Assembly: GCA_019245115.1 (NCBI GenBank)
Contig: JAFARZ010000144.1
Coordinates: 1 to 62,570 of the forward strand
DNA length: 62,570 nt
Reading direction: 5' to 3'
Origin: Streptosporangiaceae bacterium
GTDB lineage: Bacteria > Actinomycetota > Actinomycetes > Streptosporangiales > Streptosporangiaceae
The notes beneath the pieces are model-generated. The model had not been told where the DNA came from. It was given only the letters and a program-made list of their open reading frames with translations, and did not search any database. Below, piece after piece: positions 44,964 to 53,733 of this stretch (position 1 is the stretch's first letter; each line of letters opens with the position of its first letter). A program made the position numbers and the translations under genes.

Positions 44964-45390
44964 TTAATGGTCTGAAAACCAGCGAGCCGGAGCGGGCGCG
45001 GTGTTGTGGTATATGTGCTTCTGCTCGGTGTATTCGGCCAGGCCGGACGGTCCGAGCTCACGGCCGATGCCGGACTTGCCGAAGCCACCCCACTCGGCCT
45101 GGGGCAGGTACGGGTGGTAGTCGTTGATCCACACCGTGCCGTGGCGCAGCGCCGCGGCGACGCGTTCGGCGCGGCCCGCGTCGGACGTCCACACGGCTCC
45201 CGCGAGCCCGTATGAAGTGTCGTTGCCGAGCCAGATGGCCTCCTCTACGGTGCTGAATCGCTCGACGGTCACCACCGGGCCGAACACCTCCTCCCGCACC
45301 GCCGTCATCTCGCGCGTGCACCCGGCGAACACGGTCGGCCGCAGGAAGAAACCCGCGGCGAGCGAGGGTTCGTCCGGAGCAGGCCGGCGA
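44964..45390 (-). pseudogene. C-terminal fragment of an aldehyde dehydrogenase
   Basis: Reads SLAAGFFLRPTVFAGCTREM, TAVREEVFGPVVTVERFSTV, ...NDTSYGLAGAVWT, GTVWINDY and GGFGKSGIGRELG, the standard end of ALDH (betaine-aldehyde type). About 140 residues of a ~490-aa enzyme; the NAD-binding part and catalytic Cys region are gone. It is cut ~35 bp before the glnE start, so deletion or insertion beside glnE is likely. Confidence 0.88.
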
Positions 45391-45423
45391 CGCCACTATA
45401 GATGGCGGGATAGCGTTGCATGC

Positions 45424-48411
45424 GTGAGGGGATCGACGCTGGCGGGGCGGCTTGCCCGGCTGGGATTCGCTGATCCCGCGCGCGCCGAACGACTGCTGGA
45501 CGACGCGGCGCTGGACCCGGAAGCCGATGGTGAGCTGCTCACCGCGATCGGCTCGGCGGCCGACCCGGACCTGGCCCTGACCGGGCTGGCACATAGCGGC
45601 CTGGCCAGGATCCGCCCCGGCCGCGAGGCGCTGCGCGACGACGCCGAGTTCGCCGAGCGGCTCATCGCGGCGCTCGGGGTGAGCGCCGCGCTGGCCGACC
45701 ACCTGACCCGGCATCCGTCAGACATCCAGGTCCTGCAAGGACCCGACGCCGTCCGCAGCCCGGAACCCGCCGAGCTGCGCGCCGCCATGCTGGAGGCAGC
45801 GGGGCGCCCCGATCCGGTGGCCTCGCTGGCCGCCGCCTACCACCGCCAGCTCCTGCACCTGGCGGCCCGCGACATGACCGGCGTGGTCACGTTCGACGAC
45901 GTGGCCGCGGAACTCGCCGACATCGCGGCCGCCGTGCTGGAGGCGGCGCTGGCCATCGCGAGGACCGAGCTGCCGTCCAGACCGACGGCCCAGATGCCGA
46001 GGCTCGCCATCGTGGCGATGGGCAAGTGCGGCGCCCGCGAGCTGAACTACGCCAGCGACATCGACGTGATCTTCGTCGCCGAGCCGGCCGAGGTGGCGGC
46101 GGACCGGCTGGCCGCCGGCGTGATCGGGGTCTGCGCCCGGTCCACGCCGGAGGGCAGCATCTTCCCGGTCGACCCGAACCTCCGCCCCGAAGGCCGGGCC
46201 GGGCCGCTGGTCCGCACGCTGGCCAGCCACCGCGCGTACTACGAGCGCTGGGCGAAGACCTGGGAGTTCCAGGCGCTGCTGAAAGCCCGGCCGGTAGCGG
46301 GAGACCTGGCCCTTGGCCAGGACTACGTCGACGCGCTGAACCCGCTGGTGTGGCAGGCGGCGCAGCGGGAGAACTTCGTCGAGGATGTGCAGGCGATGCG
46401 ACGCCGGGTGGAACACTCGCTGCCGGCCAAGCAGGCCGGGCGCGAGCTGAAGCTCGGACCGGGCGGGCTGCGCGACATCGAGTTCGCCGTCCAGCTGCTC
46501 CAGCTGGTGCACGGCCGCACCGACGACTCGCTGCGGTCATCGGCGACGCTGCCCGCGCTCGCGGAACTGGCCGCGGGCGGCTACGTCGGCCGCGCCGACG
46601 CCGCCGACCTGGCCGCCGCCTACCGCTTCCTGCGCCGCACCGAACACCTGCTTCAGCTGCACCGGTTGCGCCGCACTCACGCCCTGCCAGAGGATCCCGC
46701 CGTCCTACGCAGGCTAGGGCGCGCTTTCACGAACGGTCTGTGGTACCACGACCCGGCCGTGCGTCCCCAGCCTGGCAGCGATCCCGCGGCCGAGTTCGAC
46801 GAGCTGTGGCGCCGGCACGCCCGGCAGGTCCGGCGGCTGCACGAGAAGCTGTTCTACCGCCCGCTGCTCGACGCGGTGGCCCGTCTGCCGTCGGACCAGG
46901 CCCGGCTCACCCCGGAGGCGGCCCGCGCGCGGCTGGAGGCGCTCGGCTATGAGGATCCGGTGGGGGCGCTGCGGCACATCGACGCGCTGACCAGCGGGGT
47001 GTCGCGCCGGGCGGCGATCCAGCGCACGCTGCTGCCCGTGCTGCTGGGGTGGTTCGCTTCCTATGCCGAGCCGGATGCGGGACTGCTGGGGTTCCGGCAG
47101 GTGAGCGACGCGCTGGGGGAGTCGCCCTGGTACCTCCGGCTGCTGCGGGACGAGACCATAGCCGCCGAGCGGATGGCCCGGGTGCTCGCGTCGAGCCGGT
47201 ACGCCACCGGGCTGCTGCTGCGCGCCCCCGAGGCGGTGGCGATCTTCGGGAACGACACTGAACTCGAGCCGCGCGGCGAACCGGCGCTCAGCGCGGAGAT
47301 GCTGGCGGCGGCCCGGCGGCACGGCGAGGACGCGGAGGCGGCCGTCGCCACCGTCCGCTCGCTGCGCCGTCGCGAGCTGCTGCGGATAGCCGCGTTTGAC
47401 ATCCTGGGTTCGGGCGGGCCGGCATCTTTGGCGATGACAGGGGAGGCGGTCACCGCGGTCACCAGGGCGACCCTGCGAGCGGCGCTCGAGGCGGCGGTGC
47501 ACAAGATCGAGGTCGAACTGCGGCGGCCGCTGGTGACCCGGTTCGCGATCATCGCCATGGGCCGGTTCGGCGGCCACGAATCGGGTTACGGCAGCGACGC
47601 GGACGTGCTGTTCGTGCATGATCCGCTGCCGGGGAGTTCAGAGAAGGAAGCGTCCGACGCCGCGCACGCGGTAGCGGCCGAGGTCCGTCGCCTGCTCGCC
47701 CTTCCCGTACCTGATCCGCCGCTGATCGTGGATGCCGACCTGCGCCCGGAAGGCCGCCAGGGGCCGCTGGTCCGCAGCCTGGCCGCCTACCGGGCCTACT
47801 ACCGCCGGTGGTCGGCCCCCTGGGAGGCGCAGGCGCTGCTGCGCGCCGAGCCCGCCGCGGGGGATCCCGGGCTGGGCGAGGAGTTCATCGCGATGGCGGA
47901 AGAGTTCCGGTACCCGGCCGGCGGGATTCCTGATGTGGCGGTGCGCGAGATCCGGCGGATCAAGGCCAGGGTGGAGGCCGAGCGGATTCCGCGCGGAGCC
48001 GACCGGGCCCTGCACCTCAAGCTCGGGCCCGGCGGTCTGTCGGACGTGGAATGGACCGTGCAGCTGCTCCAGCTCAGGCACGCGTATGCGGTGGCGGAGC
48101 TGCGGACGACGCGCACCAGCCTGGCCTTGGCGGCCGCGGTTTCGGCCGGTCTGCTGCCGGCTTCCTCGGCCGGGGCGCTGTCCGCCGCGTGGGAGCTGGG
48201 ATCCCGGATCAGGAACGCGATCATGCTGGTGGCCGGCCGTTCCAGCGACATCCTGCCGTCCCGGCACGGCGAACTGACGGCGGTCGCGCGCCTGCTCGGT
48301 TACGCTCCCGGCGCGGTGTTCGCCGACACCGGCGCGCAGGCCCTCGAACAGGATTACCGCCGCGCCGCCCGCCGCGCCCGCGCGGTCATGGAACCTCTGT
48401 TCTACGGCTGA
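45424..48411 (+). CDS. glnE: Bifunctional glutamine synthetase adenylyltransferase/deadenylase
   Basis: 995 aa from GTG 45424 (TAGCGT 7 nt upstream; leaderless). Two nucleotidyltransferase domains: MGKCGARELNYASDIDVIF (~199, deadenylylase) and MGRFGGHESGYGSDADVLF (~712, adenylylase), each followed by LRPEGR(A/Q)GPLVR and LKLGPGGL. It controls GlnA1 by modifying its DLYELPP tyrosine in answer to nitrogen status. Length matches actinobacterial GlnE. Genes for glnA2 and glnA lie within 9 kb. Confidence 0.96.
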   Translation: MRGSTLAGRLARLGFADPARAERLLDDAALDPEADGELLTAIGSAADPDLALTGLAHSGLARIRPGREALRDDAEFAERLIAALGVSAALADHLTRHPSDIQVLQGPDAVRSPEPAELRAAMLEAAGRPDPVASLAAAYHRQLLHLAARDMTGVVTFDDVAAELADIAAAVLEAALAIARTELPSRPTAQMPRLAIVAMGKCGARELNYASDIDVIFVAEPAEVAADRLAAGVIGVCARSTPEGSIFPVDPNLRPEGRAGPLVRTLASHRAYYERWAKTWEFQALLKARPVAGDLALGQDYVDALNPLVWQAAQRENFVEDVQAMRRRVEHSLPAKQAGRELKLGPGGLRDIEFAVQLLQLVHGRTDDSLRSSATLPALAELAAGGYVGRADAADLAAAYRFLRRTEHLLQLHRLRRTHALPEDPAVLRRLGRAFTNGLWYHDPAVRPQPGSDPAAEFDELWRRHARQVRRLHEKLFYRPLLDAVARLPSDQARLTPEAARARLEALGYEDPVGALRHIDALTSGVSRRAAIQRTLLPVLLGWFASYAEPDAGLLGFRQVSDALGESPWYLRLLRDETIAAERMARVLASSRYATGLLLRAPEAVAIFGNDTELEPRGEPALSAEMLAAARRHGEDAEAAVATVRSLRRRELLRIAAFDILGSGGPASLAMTGEAVTAVTRATLRAALEAAVHKIEVELRRPLVTRFAIIAMGRFGGHESGYGSDADVLFVHDPLPGSSEKEASDAAHAVAAEVRRLLALPVPDPPLIVDADLRPEGRQGPLVRSLAAYRAYYRRWSAPWEAQALLRAEPAAGDPGLGEEFIAMAEEFRYPAGGIPDVAVREIRRIKARVEAERIPRGADRALHLKLGPGGLSDVEWTVQLLQLRHAYAVAELRTTRTSLALAAAVSAGLLPASSAGALSAAWELGSRIRNAIMLVAGRSSDILPSRHGELTAVARLLGYAPGAVFADTGAQALEQDYRRAARRARAVMEPLFYG

Positions 48412-48452
48412 CCCTGCGCGTGTCCCTCCGTGTCCCTTTCGCCGTAGCTATT

Positions 48453-49346
48453 TCAGGTAGCGTCAGCGATCCGAATTTTGGATCCTTGTTCGGATGGATG
48501 TGGCAGCCACCCGGTTATAACCGGGTGGCTGCCACATCCATCCGGGCGGCCAAAGCTGGCAGCCGCCTGACTGTGGTCGACCATGCACGATAGCACCTGG
48601 CAGTGACCGCGGACGGGCTTCCGGTGGAGCTGTCTCGGCCGTAACCCGGCCCGGCGGAGCTGACCAGCCGGAAGCATGTCGCTTCTGATCAGTGTGGCCG
48701 CGTCGGCCGCGGCACGCGCCTCATCGATCCGGTCGAGGTAACCGAGTTCGTCCGCCTGCCGGGTCAGCGCGTCGGCGAGTGCGGGCAGGTACTCGCCACG
48801 GTTCAGGACGGCGAGGTCGCGATACAGCCCGATCGCGACCTCGACCGCGCCGAGCGCCTCGCCGTGCCGGCTGAGCGTGCCCAGCAGGCTGGCCTGCTGG
48901 TAGAGCGCGTCCGCGAGGTTCGACGCGAACCTGCGAGCCGGGTTCGCCGCCATGAGCTGCCGGTAGATCGCCACCGCTTCGTCGATCGTGTCGAGCGCCT
49001 GCGGCACCTTATTCAGCTCCTGCAACGCCTCAGACTTCATCAGCAGATCGAACGCGAGGACCTCGCGGAACACACCCGGCCACTTCCGGGCGGTGATACG
49101 ACTCGATGGCAGGCGCTGCTCAATACGCTCGAGCGCCTCGCGCGGGCGGCCTGTGCGGAGAAGGGCTTCGGGATCGGGCAAGGTGAACGCGACCACGACG
49201 GGATAACCAATGCAGCCGGCGAGGATCCCGAGCGCGAATCCGGCGAGTCCCCACTCCCACCCCAGCAGCAGGCCGCCGCCACCCAGGGCGAAGGCCCCGC
49301 ACACCGCCACGAGAAGCAATTGTCGTCGCGTGGGCAGGCTTCGCAC
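48453..49346 (-). CDS. Membrane-anchored TPR-like protein
   Basis: 297 aa. Two N-terminal membrane helices (LLLVAVCGAFALGGGGLLLG, WGLAGFALGILAGCIGYPVVV) then TPR-like repeats (ALQELNKVPQALDTIDEAVAIYR, SLLGTLSRHGEALGAVEVAIGLYR, LGYLDRIDEARAAADAA). After ~residue 225 the sequence becomes Arg/His/Cys-rich and atypical (QLRRAGLRPRQLHRKPVRGH), and the last 30 codons run through the perfect 54-bp palindrome at 48491-48544. The C-terminus may thus be a frameshifted or acquired tail. Function unknown. Confidence 0.7.
   Translation of the reverse strand: MRSLPTRRQLLLVAVCGAFALGGGGLLLGWEWGLAGFALGILAGCIGYPVVVAFTLPDPEALLRTGRPREALERIEQRLPSSRITARKWPGVFREVLAFDLLMKSEALQELNKVPQALDTIDEAVAIYRQLMAANPARRFASNLADALYQQASLLGTLSRHGEALGAVEVAIGLYRDLAVLNRGEYLPALADALTRQADELGYLDRIDEARAAADAATLIRSDMLPAGQLRRAGLRPRQLHRKPVRGHCQVLSCMVDHSQAAASFGRPDGCGSHPVITGWLPHPSEQGSKIRIADAT
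48491..48544. repeat. Perfect 54-bp palindrome
   Basis: Arms 48491-48517 and 48518-48544 are exact reverse complements (27 bp each, no loop; centre CCGGTTATAACCGG). It lies 80 nt after the glnE stop. No T-tract, so not a simple terminator. Confidence 0.95.
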
Positions 49347-49441
49347 ACCGCCATTATCGATCGCACCTCTCGTCCCAGCTAGTAGCTAATTTGTCAGGCG
49401 CGAACTACTGGGTGCGAAGACTACGAACGGCTGGGGCGAAA

Positions 49442-50308
49442 CTACCAGCGACCGTTGACGCGCAGGGTGCGGAGAGCGTCCACCGTGAGGAAGCCGCGCC
49501 AGTCCCGCTCGGCGGCCGGTGACCAGGCCAGCCAGTTGAAGGTCCAGCCGCCGTCGTCGCGCTGCGCACCCGCGAGGTGATCGAGATGGGCCTCGATCAC
49601 CGGCTTATCGAACAGCGCCCTGGCGATCGAGTCCGGTGCGGGGGCGAATTCCAGCGGCGAGTGCACCTCACCTGGCGTCTCCGGGTCAAGGGCGACGAGG
49701 TCCTGGCTGAAGATCAGCGGCCCGACGCGCTCGAACACCTTTCGGGCCCGGTCCCGGTCCGGAACATGCTGGAGAAACCCCAGTATGCCGAACATGTCAT
49801 ACGCCCCCGGGGTGGTCACCTCGTCGAGCCGGGCCCACATGGCCTGGGTCGCGCGGTCGAGCCAGGGATGACGCACGCCGCGTGCGTGCAACGTCCCGGC
49901 GATCATTCCGGTCTGGATCAGCGAGGCGGGATACTTATCCTCTGGCACCCACCAGGGCGCGTGCGGCCAGGCGGTTACGGAGGGATTCACCATGGCCGCG
50001 CCGCCTTCGCCTGGCGCGGTGGACTCGAGCCAGTCGCAAGCTCCCTTGACCAGATCGTCGTCCCACGAACCGGTCTCATCCATCATGCGCAACGCCATCG
50101 CGGTCGCGGCGGGCTGGCTGGCCGGATCCCGGAGATCCGGTTCCAGCGCGTGCCCGAAGCCGCCATCGGAGTTGCGGTACGCGGCCACCGCGTCCCGCAC
50201 GGGCTCGGCATCGCCACCCTGGAACAGCCGCTCGTACCTGCGCTGGTCAAGCACTCGCGCGTTCTCGGCGATGAAGGTCGCTGCCGCCTCAAAGTCTGGA
50301 ACTGTCAT
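49442..50308 (-). CDS. Prenyltransferase/squalene-cyclase-like alpha-toroid protein
   Basis: 288 aa. Helical repeats with toroid-type turns: AAYRNSDGGFGHALEPDLRDP, GTLHARGVRHPWLDRATQAMW and GAQRDDGGWTFNWLAWSP. The DGGFG and DGGW(T/C) motifs are typical of terpenoid-cyclase/protein-prenyltransferase alpha-alpha toroids. No catalytic DDxD-type acid cluster of true cyclases is seen, so a binding or unknown role is more likely. Stand-alone gene; divergent from the AraC-type regulator. Confidence 0.8.
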   Translation of the reverse strand: MTVPDFEAAATFIAENARVLDQRRYERLFQGGDAEPVRDAVAAYRNSDGGFGHALEPDLRDPASQPAATAMALRMMDETGSWDDDLVKGACDWLESTAPGEGGAAMVNPSVTAWPHAPWWVPEDKYPASLIQTGMIAGTLHARGVRHPWLDRATQAMWARLDEVTTPGAYDMFGILGFLQHVPDRDRARKVFERVGPLIFSQDLVALDPETPGEVHSPLEFAPAPDSIARALFDKPVIEAHLDHLAGAQRDDGGWTFNWLAWSPAAERDWRGFLTVDALRTLRVNGRW

Positions 50309-50369
50309 GCGGTCATCTCAGCACCGCAGGTCGCTGCCGTATTGAACGAAACGGCCATAGGCTTGCGGT

Positions 50370-51092
50370 ATGGGGGCTACGCGATACCGGGAGTGGCAGG
50401 CGCCCGTGGCGCTGCGCGATTCCGTGATGTGCATGTGGTCGTCCGTGGCGTACGAAGATAGTGAAACCCTCGTTTTGCCGGACGCGTGCAGCGACCTGAT
50501 CTGGGAGCAGGGGCGTGGTGCGTTCGTGGCCGGACCGGACACCGGACCGGCGCCGGTTGCCGTCCAGGCCGGCATGGTCCTGTTCGCCGTGCGATTCCGG
50601 CCCGGGGCTGGTGGTCCCGCGCTCGGCCTTCCGCTGAGTGAACTACGCGACCAGCGCGTTGACCTGGCCGACCTGCATCCGGCGCTGGCCAGGCTGCTGC
50701 CGGGGACGCTGGACTCGAAGACGGCCGTGAGCCGCGTCCTGGACGTGGCGGGGCGCCTGGCCGCCGATGGGTCGGCGGACGCCGCCATGGCGCACGCGTC
50801 ACGGATGCTCGGCGATCCGCGGGCGCGAGCGGAGGACGTCGCGGTGAAAGTGGGGATAAGCACGCGGCAGCTACGCCGGCGCTGTCATGACACCGTCGGC
50901 TACGGCCCGAAAACCCTGCAGCGCGTCTTGCGGTTCCGTCGGTTCGTGTCCCGGATCGATGCCGGAGATGCGGACCTGGCGGCTATCGCGGCCGACGTCG
51001 GTTATTCGGATCAGGCGCATCTCACCCGGGACTGCGCCGAGATGGCCGGCCGGACCCCGGCGGTCCTGGCCAGGCTGCGAGGTACTGGGTGA
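50370..51092 (+). CDS. AraC family transcriptional regulator
   Basis: 240 aa from ATG 50370, 6 nt after TAGGCT (leaderless). N-terminal cupin-like part (CMWSSVAYEDSETLVLPDACSDLIWEQG), C-terminal double HTH: VAVKVGISTRQLRRRCHDTVGYGPKTLQRVLRFRRF and LAAIAADVGYSDQAHLTRDCAEMAGRTP. The domain order DUF6597-like plus AraC is common in actinobacteria. It may have controlled the downstream hydrolase, now a fragment. Confidence 0.93.
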   Translation: MGATRYREWQAPVALRDSVMCMWSSVAYEDSETLVLPDACSDLIWEQGRGAFVAGPDTGPAPVAVQAGMVLFAVRFRPGAGGPALGLPLSELRDQRVDLADLHPALARLLPGTLDSKTAVSRVLDVAGRLAADGSADAAMAHASRMLGDPRARAEDVAVKVGISTRQLRRRCHDTVGYGPKTLQRVLRFRRFVSRIDAGDADLAAIAADVGYSDQAHLTRDCAEMAGRTPAVLARLRGTG

Positions 51093-51115
51093 AAGTGCTG
51101 CGCACCGGAGGGGGT

Positions 51116-51286
51116 CATCAACGCTGGTCGGGCAGGACTGGGGTGGCCTGATCGGGTTGCGGTTGGTGGCGGAGCATCCGGACCGGTTCGCTCGCGTGGT
51201 GGCGGCCAACACCGGGCTGCCTACCGGCGACCAGCCGATGCCCGACGTCTGGCTGCGGTTTCGTGAGGTGGCACCGGAGCCGGTTA
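51116..51286 (+). pseudogene. Fragment of an alpha/beta hydrolase (haloalkane dehalogenase-like)
   Basis: Reads LVGQDWGGLIGLRLVAEHPD then RFARVVAANTGLPTGDQPMP. The nucleophile elbow GQDWGG with Asp is the dehalogenase signature. Only ~55 residues of ~300 remain, with no start, followed at once by the end of a reverse-strand GNAT gene. Confidence 0.8.
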
Positions 51287-52111
51287 ACGGTGCTGGGCGG
51301 GCTCGGCGATCATGGCGACGCCGATCTCACGGAACCCGATCCTCGCGTACACGCGCGCCACCGCATCGTCGGTCGCGGACAGGAAGACGGTCCGCACACC
51401 GCGCCTCAAGGCGTCAGCGGCCAGGGCGGCCGTGACCGCGGCGCCCAGCCCCTTGCGGCGTTCGGAAGGGAGCACGCCCACGCCGGTGATCTCGGCGACC
51501 TGACCGACCGCCTGGCAACTGCCCGCTGCCATCGGACCGTCGGAGCCGAACGTGGCGGCCAGCACCGACTGCCCTGACCGGAGCCGCTCGCGGAGGATGT
51601 CGATCGTCCCGCCGTCGTGATCGGCCGCGATCTTGTCCCGCTCCGCCGCGCCAGCTTCACCCCTGGCCGTGCCGGGATTCCCGAAAGCCACCGACGGGAC
51701 GGCCCAGATCCGGTGCAGATCGGGATCGTCAGGCGCGACGATGCGGACCGTGACGCCCGATGGCAACGGCGGCGACGGCGGCAACGGCACCAGATCATCC
51801 AGGACCAGCAAGGGATGGGCGTGCACGTCGAGGCCGCCATCGGCGGCGGCCGCGGCCATGTCCGGCGCGGCCTGCTCGATCCACTCGAACGACTCCGGGA
51901 TCAGCAGCTCCCGTTGCCGGGCCCGCACGGCGCGGACGTCGGCAGTGGTGATCGCCGGTCTGGCCCCCAGCCGGGGGCGAGCGTAGTAGGGCCAGCCTGG
52001 ACCGGTGGGAACGAACAGGACCAGAGGCCCATGCTCCTCCGCTCGTGCCCGGACGCGCGGAACCGCGTCACAGAAGGCATCAATACGCTCAATGGTTTCG
52101 TTATCCCTCAC
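51284..52111 (-). CDS. GNAT family N-acetyltransferase
   Basis: 275 aa from GTG 52111. The acetyl-CoA-binding site is near the C-terminus: ITGVGVLPSERRKGLGAAVTAAL (Q/RxxGxG/A as RRKGLGAA), then VFLSATDDAVARVYARIGFREIG. The N-terminal ~130 residues form a divergent first GNAT-like half, a common actinobacterial architecture. Substrate unknown. Confidence 0.9.
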   Translation of the reverse strand: MRDNETIERIDAFCDAVPRVRARAEEHGPLVLFVPTGPGWPYYARPRLGARPAITTADVRAVRARQRELLIPESFEWIEQAAPDMAAAAADGGLDVHAHPLLVLDDLVPLPPSPPLPSGVTVRIVAPDDPDLHRIWAVPSVAFGNPGTARGEAGAAERDKIAADHDGGTIDILRERLRSGQSVLAATFGSDGPMAAGSCQAVGQVAEITGVGVLPSERRKGLGAAVTAALAADALRRGVRTVFLSATDDAVARVYARIGFREIGVAMIAEPAQHR

Positions 52112-52210
52112 AACAGCACTTACCTTACGACGCGGGGCACTGTCCTCCAAACTTGTTTACCCGACAAAATAAATAGACCACCCGGTACGGCATGGCTACT
52201 ATCGCCGCTG

Positions 52211-52981
52211 ATGACCAATATGCAGGCACCGCCGCGGATGACCCGCCTCACCTTTCATGGACCGCTGTCCGAGGCCAGGGCGGCACGCATTGTCGACCGG
52301 CTCGCCCGTACCCGCCCGGCTTCCGTGCTCGACATCGGCTGCGGCTGGGGCGAGTTGATGTTGCGTATCCTCGAATCCATCCCGGGCGCGATCGGTACCG
52401 GCATCGACCTGGACGAGCATGACCTCGCCCGGGGCAGGGACAACGCGCAGGCACGAGGCCTCGCGGAACACGTCTCGTTCGTCAGGGAATCCGCCACCGG
52501 AACGGCCCGCGGACCGGCCGACCTCGTGCTCTGCGTGGGTGCCAGCCAGGCCCTGAGCGGCGCTGAACCGCCACGGCACATCGCGGCGGCGCTCAAAGTG
52601 CTCCGTAATCTAGTGACTCCCGGTGGCCGCGTCCTGTTCGGCGACGGATTCTGGGAACGACCGCCGGCCCCGGCCGAGCTCGCCGCCATGTGGCCGGGCA
52701 CGTCGGCCGCCGAGTTCACCGATCTGGCCGGACTGGTGGATCTGGCCGTGGACGCCGGGTTCCGGCCTGAGTGGATCGAGACAGCGAGCCCCGAGGAATG
52801 GGACGACTTCGAATCCGGCTACCAGGCCGACATCCAGGAGTGGCTGGCCACTCACGACGACCCCGCGGTCCGGGCGAAGGCCGACGAGCACCGTTCCCAC
52901 TGGCTGCGTGGCTACCGGGGAGTGATGGGACTGGCCTACCTCACGCTGATCCCGGCCGCCACATCGATCTCTCCGTCATAG
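52211..52981 (+). CDS. Class I SAM-dependent methyltransferase
   Basis: 256 aa from ATG 52211 (TACTAT ends 8 nt before). Motif I VLDIGCGWGELMLRIL, acidic loop GTGIDLDEHDLARGR and motif III-like LRNLVTPGGRVLFGDGFW. It fits small-molecule methyltransferases; no specific substrate is indicated. It overlaps the tail of the convergent MBL remnant. Confidence 0.92.
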   Translation: MTNMQAPPRMTRLTFHGPLSEARAARIVDRLARTRPASVLDIGCGWGELMLRILESIPGAIGTGIDLDEHDLARGRDNAQARGLAEHVSFVRESATGTARGPADLVLCVGASQALSGAEPPRHIAAALKVLRNLVTPGGRVLFGDGFWERPPAPAELAAMWPGTSAAEFTDLAGLVDLAVDAGFRPEWIETASPEEWDDFESGYQADIQEWLATHDDPAVRAKADEHRSHWLRGYRGVMGLAYLTLIPAATSISPS

Positions 52982-53133
52982 TTCTCAGCCGCGGCCTCGA
53001 CCGCCGCCTGGCGGTCCGCGCCAGGCCGCAGGTGGGTGAGCACCCGGTGCCCGTCGTGCTCCACCAGGTATCCGCTGCACGCCTGTCCAGCCCCCGGCCA
53101 TGCGCCGCACCCGCCCAGCACCGTTAGTCGCAT
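52936..53133 (-). pseudogene. N-terminal fragment of an MBL-fold hydrolase
   Basis: Starts MRLTVLGGCGAWPGAGQACS GYLVEHDGHRVL (with a normal start), the usual first 33 residues of an actinobacterial RNase Z-like MBL protein. It then turns into unrelated sequence reading into the methyltransferase 3' end. The metal site is lost. Confidence 0.75.
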
Positions 53134-53187
53134 GATCTCCTCCGGCTACCACCCTATGGCGACCGGGTATCGGTTTAGATAGTGAGA

Positions 53188-53676
53188 ATGAGTGGTGCTG
53201 TACTCCGGCTGCGGCCCGCGACCCAGGATGAGTTCGATGAGTGGCTGCCGCGCCAGGAAGCGGGATACGTCGAGCACATAATCGCTTCCGGCTCCCTGCC
53301 GCCCGGCCAGGCCCGGGAGAAGGCCCGGCGCGACACGGAGCGCGCGTTCGGCGGCGGGCTGGGCACGCCCGGGCAACTGGTGTTCCGGCTCTTGGCGGAG
53401 GATGAGCCGGTCGGCTGGCTGTGGCTCGCGGTGCCGGGAAGCGACGCGGACCCGCGTAACCCGCGTATGGCCTGGATCAACGACGTCGAGGTCGATGAGG
53501 CGTTCCGGGGTCGCGGTTACGGCCGTCAGGCGATGCTGCTGGCCGAGCAGGAGGCCAAGGTCCGCGGGATGACGTCGATCGGGCTGAACGTACACGGCCA
53601 CAACACCGTGGCCCGCGCCCTCTACGACAGCCTCGGATACCAGGTCATGACCCAGCAGATGAAGAAGCCCCTGTAG
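53188..53676 (+). CDS. GNAT family N-acetyltransferase
   Basis: 162 aa from ATG 53188, 6 nt after TAGATA (leaderless). A clear acetyl-CoA loop: VEVDEAFRGRGYGRQAMLLAE (RGRGYG), then SIGLNVHGHNTVARALYDSLGYQ. Whole-domain match, length normal. Substrate unknown. Confidence 0.93.
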   Translation: MSGAVLRLRPATQDEFDEWLPRQEAGYVEHIIASGSLPPGQAREKARRDTERAFGGGLGTPGQLVFRLLAEDEPVGWLWLAVPGSDADPRNPRMAWINDVEVDEAFRGRGYGRQAMLLAEQEAKVRGMTSIGLNVHGHNTVARALYDSLGYQVMTQQMKKPL

Positions 53677-53688
53677 AGGGCTCAAATG

Positions 53689-53726
53689 ATCGCGGACGGC
53701 TCCCCCGTAAGGGAGCCGTCCGCGAT
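53689..53726. terminator. Hairpin terminator between GNAT and glnA
   Basis: 16-bp perfect stem (53689-53704 with 53711-53726; arm ATCGCGGACGGCTCCC), 6-nt loop, between two convergent genes. Short A/T flanks only, so termination strength is uncertain. Confidence 0.75.
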
Positions 53727-53733
53727 GCGTGGG

